Origin: Acidovorax sp. Leaf78
GTDB taxonomy: Bacteria; Pseudomonadota; Gammaproteobacteria; Burkholderiales; Burkholderiaceae_C
DNA length: 64,000 bases
NCBI RefSeq assembly: GCF_001422735.1
Contig: NZ_LMLZ01000026.1
Location: 6,247 to 70,246, forward strand
Direction of reading: 5' to 3'
In this document: in pieces, positions 57,645 to 64,000 of the stretch
How positions within the stretch are numbered: position 1 is the stretch's first letter
How the letters are laid out: every line of letters starts with the position of its first letter
Translations under genes and position numbers: made by a program
The notes under the pieces: model-generated
The model's input: only the letters and a program-made list of their open reading frames with translations
Told to the model about the DNA's origin: nothing
Database searches by the model: none

Positions 57645-59423
57645 ATGCTGCCCAAGCAAGTCCGCATGGCCCACAAACTCTGGTTGGCAGTGATTCTGAT
57701 CGTGGTGCTGCTGGCCGCCGTGGTGGGGTTCTCGGGCTACCGCTCGGCCAAGGTCCAGGCCCAGGCCGATGCCGTGGCCAAGGAGATGGAGGCGCGCGTG
57801 CAGGCCGCCATCCGCTGGTCGGGCCTGACGGAGACCAACGCAGCCCGCACGCAGGCGCTGATCGTGAGCAGCGACGCCTCGGTCGAAGCAGAGTTCAAGG
57901 ACGTGATCGCCGCCACGTCGGCGCAGATCACCGAAGTGCAGAAGTCGCTGGAGTCCATGGCGCTGTCGGAGGCCGACAAGGCGCAGATGGTCAAGATCGC
58001 CGATGCCCGCAAGAAGATGATCGACCTGCGCGGCGAGGCGCGCAAGCTCAAGAGCGCGGGCCAGCAGGACCAGGCCGTCGTGCTGGTCAAGCAGTCGTAC
58101 AACCCCGCAGTGGCCGCGTACCTGCAGACCCTGCGGGACTTCGTGAAGCAGCAACAGGACACCGCCATGGCCAGCCAGGCAGAGATGGGGGCATCGCGCA
58201 TGCTCACCGTGAAAATCGCCGCCGTGGCCGTGGGCTTGTTGTTGCTGGCGATCATCGTGGGTGCGTACTATCTCATCGGCAGCATCCAGCGGCCGCTGGA
58301 GCAGGCAAGCGGCCTGGCCGAGCGCATTGCCAGTGGCGACCTGAGCATGCAGGAATCGGTGACCCGGGGTGACGAGTTCGGCGACCTGCTGCGCTCGCTC
58401 TACACCATGAGCGACGCGCTGGGCCGCATGGTGCAGCAGGTGCGCCAGAGCACGGACAGCATCGCCATCGCCAGCGCCGAGATCGCCACCGGCAACCACG
58501 ACCTGTCCACCCGCACCGAAGAAACCTCCAGCAACCTGCAGGAGACCGCGGCGGCCATGGAGCAGTTCACCAGCACCATCCAGCAAAGCGCGGGCAGCGC
58601 GCAGCAGGCCAGCAGCCTGGCGGCGGGTGCCACCGGCGTGGCCCGCAAGGGCGGCGCCGTGGTAACGCAGGTCGTGGCCACGATGGAAGACATCAACCAC
58701 AGCAGCAAGAAGATCGCCGACATCATCGGCGTGATCGACTCCATCGCCTTTCAGACCAATATCCTTGCGCTCAATGCCGCGGTGGAGGCGGCGCGCGCGG
58801 GCGAGCAGGGCCGCGGCTTTGCCGTGGTGGCCAGCGAGGTGCGCAACCTGGCGCAGCGCTCGGCCTCTGCCGCCAAGGAGATCAAGGAGCTGATCAGCGC
58901 ATCGGTGGAGAAGGTGGAAACCGGCTCGCGCCTGGTGTCCGACGCGGGCACCACCATGACCGACATCGTGCAGTCCGTGCAGCGCGTGACCGACATGATC
59001 GGCGAGATAACGGCAGCGTCTTCGGAGCAGAGCGCCGGCGTGTCGCAGGTGAACCAGTCCATCGGCAACCTCGACCAGATGACGCAGCAGAACGCGGCCC
59101 TGGTGGAGCAGAGCGCCGCCGCCGCGCAAAGCCTGCGCGAGCAGGCGGACCAGCTGGCGCAGGTGGTCTCTCGCTTCAAGGTGAATGCTGCGAGCTATGT
59201 GCCCGCACAGGCCGCCATCGGTGCGGCGCGGGCGTCGGCAGCCACTGCTGTGCCGCCCACAAAACCAGCCGCAAAACCAGCCGCAAAACCAGCGGCCAAG
59301 CCCGCAGCCCGCCCCCTGGCCGCCAAAGCCCCTGCCGCGCCCAAGCTGTCTACCGCGCCCGCGCCAGCGCCGCGCAAACCCCAGGTGGCCCAGGGTGCCG
59401 ACGAAGACTGGGAATCTTTCTGA
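57645..59423 (+). CDS. Methyl-accepting chemotaxis protein with C-terminal adaptor peptide
   Basis: 592-aa membrane chemoreceptor. Helix 1 at about 12-34, periplasmic four-helix domain, helix 2 at about 190-213, HAMP, and a signalling hairpin with tip sequence IAFQTNILALNAAVEAARAG and adaptation segments EETSSNLQETAAAMEQ. After the hairpin comes a flexible Lys-Pro-Ala linker (about 545-580) with four direct repeats of a 12-base unit, then DEDWESF, a C-terminal peptide like the NWETF CheR-binding tail of E. coli receptors. ATG 57645 follows AGGAG. Ligand unknown. Confidence 0.95.
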   Translation: MLPKQVRMAHKLWLAVILIVVLLAAVVGFSGYRSAKVQAQADAVAKEMEARVQAAIRWSGLTETNAARTQALIVSSDASVEAEFKDVIAATSAQITEVQKSLESMALSEADKAQMVKIADARKKMIDLRGEARKLKSAGQQDQAVVLVKQSYNPAVAAYLQTLRDFVKQQQDTAMASQAEMGASRMLTVKIAAVAVGLLLLAIIVGAYYLIGSIQRPLEQASGLAERIASGDLSMQESVTRGDEFGDLLRSLYTMSDALGRMVQQVRQSTDSIAIASAEIATGNHDLSTRTEETSSNLQETAAAMEQFTSTIQQSAGSAQQASSLAAGATGVARKGGAVVTQVVATMEDINHSSKKIADIIGVIDSIAFQTNILALNAAVEAARAGEQGRGFAVVASEVRNLAQRSASAAKEIKELISASVEKVETGSRLVSDAGTTMTDIVQSVQRVTDMIGEITAASSEQSAGVSQVNQSIGNLDQMTQQNAALVEQSAAAAQSLREQADQLAQVVSRFKVNAASYVPAQAAIGAARASAATAVPPTKPAAKPAAKPAAKPAARPLAAKAPAAPKLSTAPAPAPRKPQVAQGADEDWESF

Positions 59424-59573
59424 ATCTTGGATCGCGGCGCGGCGCTGCGGGTGTCGTGCCGCCCGCACCACGCCAGCGGCGCGTGAGGTGGCCTGCCGGT
59501 CGGTCGACCGGCTCCGTTTATTTGGCGATGCGCCGCAGGTGACTCCCAGGGAGCAGACATGCGGCTCGCCCTG

Positions 59574-59602
59574 TGAAGCAGCCGCAGCCTGCGGCTGCTT
59601 CA
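59574..59602. terminator. Perfect inverted repeat between convergent genes
   Basis: TGAAGCAGCCGCA, three bases, TGCGGCTGCTTCA: 13-bp arms between the convergent chemoreceptor and RidA-like genes. No T-run, terminator-like only. Confidence 0.65.
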
Positions 59603-59681
59603 GCGCCACCGTGGAACCAGCTACGCCGGGCCACGGGTGGCGTCCCGCTTCAACGGGGACAGCGCGAAGCGCTTCAGGGGA

Positions 59682-60140
59682 TCAGGCGAGTTCTGCGATG
59701 AGCTCGATCTCCACACACGCACCCATCGGGATCTGTGCCACGCCGAACGCACTGCGTGCGTGCACGCCCTTGTCGCCAAACACCTGGCCCAGCAGTTCGC
59801 TGGCGCCATTGGTCACCAAGTGCTGCTCGGTGAAGTCGCCGGTGGAGTTCACCAGGCTCATGAGCTTGACGATGCGCTTGACCCGGTTCAGGTCGCCGCC
59901 GCAGGCGGCCTGCAGTGTGCCCATCAGGTCGATGGCCACGGCGCGTGCTGCGGTCTTGCCTTCTTCGGTGCCGATGTCACGGCCGAACTGCGCAGCCCAG
60001 GGCTTGCCGTCCTTGCGGGCGATGTGGCCGGACAGGAACACCAGGTTGCCGGTCTGCACGAACGGCACGTAGGCGGCGGCGGGCACGGACACCGGTGGCA
60101 GGGTGATGTTGAGTTCTGTCAGCTTGTCGTAAACGCTCAT
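59682..60140 (-). CDS. RidA family protein (YjgF/YER057c/UK114)
   Basis: 152-aa trimer-forming enamine/imine deaminase homologue. PFVQTGNLVFLSGHIARKDGKPW, ILGTL-type DLMGTLQAACGGDLNRV and ARSAFGVAQIP (with the substrate-binding Arg) are visible. It is longer than the E. coli RidA (128 aa) and fits the variant with an N-terminal extension starting MSVYDKLTEL. Deaminates reactive enamines from PLP enzymes if active. Divergent from comEC. Confidence 0.92.
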   Translation of the reverse strand: MSVYDKLTELNITLPPVSVPAAAYVPFVQTGNLVFLSGHIARKDGKPWAAQFGRDIGTEEGKTAARAVAIDLMGTLQAACGGDLNRVKRIVKLMSLVNSTGDFTEQHLVTNGASELLGQVFGDKGVHARSAFGVAQIPMGACVEIELIAELA

Positions 60141-60307
60141 GGTGGTTCCTTGGTGTGAAGGGGTGGACGTTGGGGAGGTCGTGCGTGCGCAGGTGCATGC
60201 GCTTGGCGTTGCGGCCTGCAGACGGTGCCCGGGGTGGCCGCGAGTGTTACACAGCCTGCTGCGCTTGCCACCGGCGCGGCACGCTGCCGGCACATTAGCA
60301 TCAGCCT

Positions 60308-62917
60308 ATGTCCCACATAAGCGCTTCTAATGCCGCACCGGCCCGCTCCTCCGCGCTGGCGGCTTGCAGCACGGGCAGCACGGGCAGCATCGCAGGCAGC
60401 GTTGGCATCGGCGCTCCACAGAGTACGGAGATGGAGAAACGGGTGGCGCAGCAACCCCGGCCCTGGCTGTTGCCTGCCCTGCTGCTGGGCGCTGTGGTGG
60501 GCTCTGCACTGCAGTTGCAGCAACCCGCGCTGTGGCGGGCCGGCACGTACGGCGGTGTGCTGGTGGCAGCCATCGCCATGGCCCTGGGGGCGTTGACGGC
60601 CACCCGCATGCGCGCCAGGGCCAACGCATGGATGAGTTTCGCGCCCCTGGCGATCGCCTTTGCGGCCGGTGGGCTGGCGCTGTTCGCCCTGGGCGGCCTG
60701 CGGTCCGCAAACTACCTGGGCGATGCCCTCGCGCCGCAACTGGAGGGGCGTGATATCCGCGTCACCGGCATGGTGGCCGCCATGCCGCAAAGCAACGAAG
60801 CCGGCACCCGCCTGCGCCTGGACGTGGAGTCTGCTCTGCTGCAGGGCGCGCCCGTGCAGTTGCCGCCGCGCATCGAGATCGCGTGGTACGGCGGCGCCTT
60901 TCGCGATGCGGCGGGCGTGGCCGACCTGCAGCGCCCGCCGCCCGCGCTGCGTGCCGGCGAGCGCTGGGACCTGACCGTGCGGTTGAAAGCGCCGCACGGC
61001 CTGCGCAACCCCCACGGGTTTGACTACGAACTCTGGATGTGGGAGCAGGGCGTGCAGGCCACCGGCTATGTGCGCGCCGGCCCCAAGGACGAGGCGCCGG
61101 TGCTGCTCGGCTCGACCTGGCAGCACCCCGTGGAGCGCGCGCGGCAGGCGGTGCGCGACGCCATCATCGAGCGGCTGGTGAGGGATGTGCAGGGTGACGA
61201 CCCGACCCGTGCCCGCATTGCCGGGGTGGTGGCGGCACTGGTGACGGGCGATCAGCGCGCCATCGACCGTGCGGACTGGGACGTGTTCCGCGCCACGGGC
61301 GTCGCCCATCTGATGAGCATCTCGGGGCTTCACATCACGCTCTTCGCCTGGCTGGCGGCATTGGCGGTGCGCGCGCTGTGGCGCCGCTCCACCCGGCTGT
61401 GCCTGCGGGCCCCGGCGCAGTCGGTGGCGCTGGCAGCGGGCGTGTTGCTGGCCGCCGCGTACGCGCTGTTCAGCGGCTGGGGCGTGCCGGCCCAGCGCAC
61501 CGTGATCATGCTGGCCGCCATCGCGCTGCTGCAGCTCAGCGGCCGCCGATGGCCGTGGCCGCAGGTGTGGCTCTTGGCCTGCGCGGCCGTGGTGGTGGCG
61601 GACCCGTGGGCGCTTGCGCAGGCGGGCTTCTGGCTGAGCTTTGTGGCCGTTGGCGTGCTGTTTGCTACTAATTCGATAGCTGGTGGCGCAGGCGGATCAA
61701 GCGGCGGAGGACATTTTCGTTCGTTGTTGCGCGAGCAATGGGTGGTGACGCTGGCCCTCACACCGCTGGGCGTGCTGCTGTTCGGCCAGGTGTCGGTGGT
61801 CGGTTTTGCTGCCAACCTGGTGGCGATACCGTGGGTGACGCTGGTGGTCACGCCGCTGGCGCTGGGCGGCGTGCTCTGGGCTCCGTTGTGGAGCCTGGCG
61901 GCGCTCTCCCTGCAGCCGCTGGCCGCCTTGCTGCAGTGGCTGGCCCATTGGCCCTGGGCGGTGGTCTTTCTGCCTGTGGCGCCCTTGTGGGCCGGCGTGG
62001 CGGCGGTGGCGGGCGGCGCGCTGCTGGCCACGCGGCTGCCGTGGCGGCTGCGGTTGCTGGCACTGCCCCTGCTGTGGCCGCTGCTGGCGTGGCAGCCGGC
62101 CCGGCCCGCGGCAGGGCAGTTCGAGTTGCTGGCGGCCGACATCGGCCAGGGTAATGCAGTGCTGGTGCGCACCGCCACGCACACGCTGCTGTACGACGCG
62201 GGCCCGCGCTTCAGCCGCGAGAGCGATGCCGGCCACCGCGTGCTGGTACCCCTGCTGCGCGCGCTGGGCGAGCGGGTGGACGTGCTCATGCTCAGCCACC
62301 GCGACATCGACCACACGGGTGGCGCACCGGCCGTGCTGGCGCAGCAGCCGCAGGCCGAACTCACCGGGTCCATCGAAGCCGACAACGCGCTGCAGGCGCT
62401 GCGCCCTGTCAAGCCCTGCCTGCAGGGCCAGCAGTGGACCTGGGATGGTGTGGCCTTCGAGGTGCTGCACCCGCTGGCGGGCGATGCCGCGCAGGCCCGC
62501 CGCCCCAATGCACTGAGCTGCGTGCTGCGCATCACGGCCGCCGGCGACAGCGCGCCGGTGGCCCTGCTGGTGGGCGACATCGAAGCGCCGCAGGAGCAGG
62601 CCCTGCTGGCGCGCGGCGCTCCGCTGCGGGCGGACGTGCTGCTGGTGCCCCACCACGGCAGCAAGACGTCGTCCACCGCTGCCTTTCTGGAGGCGGTCCA
62701 GCCCCGCACTGCTTTGGTGCAGGCCGGCTACCGCAACCGGTTCGGCCACCCGGCGCCCGACGTGTTCGACCGCTACCGTGAGCGAGGCATCCAGGTGGTG
62801 GAATCCGCACGCTGCGGCGCGGCCACCTGGTCGTCCGCGCAGCCGGGCGACGTGGGGTGCGAACGCGATGGTGCAAGGCACTACTGGCAGCACAATATTG
62901 CGCCGCGGCCCGATTGA
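60308..62917 (+). CDS. comEC: ComEC/Rec2-type DNA uptake protein
   Basis: Inner-membrane channel for natural transformation, 869 aa. An N-terminal DUF4131 part, the multi-helix Competence domain (about 280-570, with MSISGLHITLFAWL and WGVPAQRTVIMLA) and a C-terminal metallo-beta-lactamase-like domain (about 610-860) with LSHRDIDHTGGAP and VPHHGSKTSST. A 60-nt element is read in frame at about residues 452-471, in a variable loop rich in Gly and Ser. Start at 60308 is the longest; ATG 60431 (MEKRVAQQPRP) is a good alternative. No comEA here. Confidence 0.94.
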   Translation: MSHISASNAAPARSSALAACSTGSTGSIAGSVGIGAPQSTEMEKRVAQQPRPWLLPALLLGAVVGSALQLQQPALWRAGTYGGVLVAAIAMALGALTATRMRARANAWMSFAPLAIAFAAGGLALFALGGLRSANYLGDALAPQLEGRDIRVTGMVAAMPQSNEAGTRLRLDVESALLQGAPVQLPPRIEIAWYGGAFRDAAGVADLQRPPPALRAGERWDLTVRLKAPHGLRNPHGFDYELWMWEQGVQATGYVRAGPKDEAPVLLGSTWQHPVERARQAVRDAIIERLVRDVQGDDPTRARIAGVVAALVTGDQRAIDRADWDVFRATGVAHLMSISGLHITLFAWLAALAVRALWRRSTRLCLRAPAQSVALAAGVLLAAAYALFSGWGVPAQRTVIMLAAIALLQLSGRRWPWPQVWLLACAAVVVADPWALAQAGFWLSFVAVGVLFATNSIAGGAGGSSGGGHFRSLLREQWVVTLALTPLGVLLFGQVSVVGFAANLVAIPWVTLVVTPLALGGVLWAPLWSLAALSLQPLAALLQWLAHWPWAVVFLPVAPLWAGVAAVAGGALLATRLPWRLRLLALPLLWPLLAWQPARPAAGQFELLAADIGQGNAVLVRTATHTLLYDAGPRFSRESDAGHRVLVPLLRALGERVDVLMLSHRDIDHTGGAPAVLAQQPQAELTGSIEADNALQALRPVKPCLQGQQWTWDGVAFEVLHPLAGDAAQARRPNALSCVLRITAAGDSAPVALLVGDIEAPQEQALLARGAPLRADVLLVPHHGSKTSSTAAFLEAVQPRTALVQAGYRNRFGHPAPDVFDRYRERGIQVVESARCGAATWSSAQPGDVGCERDGARHYWQHNIAPRPD
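61663..61722 (+). repeat. 60-nt double-hairpin element, copy H (inside comEC)
   Basis: Gap-free copy from TGCTACTAATTCGATAGCTG, with ATCAAGCGG at 34-42 and CATTTTCG after the second arm. Read in sense in the same phase as the miaA and P-loop-like gene copies; it gives a Gly/Ser-rich loop. Confidence 0.8.
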
Positions 62918-63008
62918 GTTGACTTTTTGCGACGGCACCACGTGCCGAAGGGCGGCGACGCCGGAGATGGGCTCACAACTTGCTATCCTGCGTGCAGGAG
63001 GCCAGTCC

Positions 63009-64000
63009 ATGCAGAAATTTGATGAGATGTACGCCATGCTGCCTTTTGATGGCAGCGACGTGCGGGAACACTACAAGCGCTATGCGCAGTGGTTGAGCAA
63101 ACAGCCCCCTGACGTGATGCAGGCCCGCCGGGCCGAGGCAGAAATGATCTTCCGCCGGGTGGGCATCACCTTCGCCGTCTACGGCGCCAAGGACGAGGGC
63201 GGCGCCGGCAACGAGCGCTTGATTCCGTTCGACCTGATCCCCCGCATCATCCCGGCCCACGAATGGAGCCGCATGCAGCAGGGCCTGGTGCAGCGGGTCA
63301 CCGCGCTCAACCGCTTCATCCACGACGTGTACCACGGCCAGGACATCATCCGCGCCGGCATCGTGCCCACCGACCTGATCCTCAACAACGCGCAGTACCG
63401 CCCCGAGATGGCCGGCCTGAGCGTTCCGCAGAACATCTACGCGCACATCGCCGGCATCGACATCGTGCGCGCTGCCAATGCGCAGGGCGAAGGCGAGTAC
63501 TACGTGCTGGAAGACAACCTGCGCGTGCCCAGCGGCGTGAGCTACATGCTGGAAAACCGCAAGATGATGATGCGGCTCTTTCCCGAGCTGTTCAGCCTGC
63601 ACAAGGTGGCGCCGGTGGCCCACTACCCCGACATGCTGCTCGAGACCCTGCGCGCCAGCGCGCCCGCGGCGGCCGACGAGCCGACGGTGGTGGTGCTCAC
63701 GCCCGGCATGCACAACAGCGCGTACTTCGAACACGCCTTCCTCGCGCAGCAGATGGGCGTGGAGCTGGTCGAAGGGCAGGACCTGGTGGTCAAGGACAAG
63801 TTCGTCTACATGCGCACCACGCGTGGCCTGCAGCGGGTGGACGTGATCTACCGCCGCGTGGACGACGATTACCTCGACCCGCAGGTCTTCCGCCGCCATT
63901 CCACGCTGGGCTGCCATGGCCTCATGGAGGCGTACCGCGCCGGCAACGTGGGCATCTGCAACGCGGTGGGCACGGGCGTGGCGGACGACAAGTCCGTCTA
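63009..64000 (+). CDS. Circularly permuted ATP-grasp protein (DUF404/DUF407), partial
   Basis: Gene cut by the right edge; 330 codons visible from ATG 63009, which follows GGAGG. It begins MQKFDEMYAMLPFDGSDVREHY and continues with GITFAVYGAKDEGG, LIPFDLIPRIIPAHEW, VLEDNLRVPSGVSYMLENR and FRRHSTLGCHGLMEAYRAG, the pattern of the circularly permuted ATP-grasp type 2 family. Members usually lie in a cluster with an alpha-E (DUF403) and a transglutaminase-like gene and may form an amide or peptide ligation system; those genes would lie beyond the window. Substrate unknown. Confidence 0.92.
   Translation, partial: MQKFDEMYAMLPFDGSDVREHYKRYAQWLSKQPPDVMQARRAEAEMIFRRVGITFAVYGAKDEGGAGNERLIPFDLIPRIIPAHEWSRMQQGLVQRVTALNRFIHDVYHGQDIIRAGIVPTDLILNNAQYRPEMAGLSVPQNIYAHIAGIDIVRAANAQGEGEYYVLEDNLRVPSGVSYMLENRKMMMRLFPELFSLHKVAPVAHYPDMLLETLRASAPAAADEPTVVVLTPGMHNSAYFEHAFLAQQMGVELVEGQDLVVKDKFVYMRTTRGLQRVDVIYRRVDDDYLDPQVFRRHSTLGCHGLMEAYRAGNVGICNAVGTGVADDKSV

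Overview
This 64 kb window is high-GC chromosomal DNA from a betaproteobacterium, most likely of the family Comamonadaceae (Acidovorax-like). The inference rests on the gene order pyrG-kdsA-eno-ftsB, orphan Bug/TctC-type solute-binding proteins, the betaproteobacterial forms of MutL, ParC and BamC, and the dense packing of housekeeping genes. I see no rRNA, tRNA, CRISPR array, phage or insertion sequence. Both ends cut through genes: a VgrG start on the left and a circularly permuted ATP-grasp protein on the right.

Layout. 1-5.5 kb: type VI secretion VgrG start, a large FtsX-like permease, a LuxR-type regulator and a lipoprotein. 5.5-9.4 kb: a tightly overlapping minus-strand unit of Bcr/CflA-type efflux pump, miaA and an ABC ATPase that probably partners the distant permease, plus a lipoprotein hydrolase. 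9.5-14.3 kb: gdhA, a GlpQ-like lipoprotein phosphodiesterase, an APH-fold kinase and an outer-membrane protein. 14.4-23.1 kb: mutL, dedA, a glycine-zipper lipoprotein, a chemoreceptor, a cupin, amiC, tsaE and queG. 23.2-28 kb: esterase, AEC transporter, two TctC-type receptors and xerD. 28.2-35.6 kb: a tandem pair of EAL-HDOD proteins, a ferritin-like protein, gamma-carbonic anhydrase, hslO, a stand-alone CZB protein, a P-loop-like protein and ftsB. 35.7-42.9 kb: eno, a DUF1330 protein, a membrane protein, kdsA, pyrG, coaBC, a membrane protein and dut. 43-52 kb: envelope lipoproteins, a SlyD-like isomerase, a RoxA-like hydroxylase, a metallo-hydrolase, bamC, dapA, a methyltransferase and an MFS transporter. 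52-64 kb: parE, a lytic transglycosylase, parC, a second chemoreceptor, a RidA homologue, comEC and the partial ATP-grasp gene.

Most genes serve core functions: envelope and cell-wall building (kdsA, bamC, amiC, ftsB, dapA), nucleotide and cofactor supply (pyrG, dut, coaBC), tRNA modification (miaA, tsaE, queG), DNA topology and repair (parE, parC, mutL, xerD), and sensing (two chemoreceptors, CZB, EAL-HDOD pair, LuxR).

The most unusual signal is a dispersed element of exactly 60 nt with two potential hairpins. I find eight gap-free copies. Two lie at gene edges: one touches the start codon of a methyltransferase and one covers the stop codon of queG. Six are read as in-frame protein sequence inside the permease, miaA, mutL, the ferritin-like gene, the P-loop-like gene and comEC. 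All forward-read copies use one reading phase, and all reverse-read copies use one other phase. This resembles the in-frame palindromic elements known from Rickettsia.
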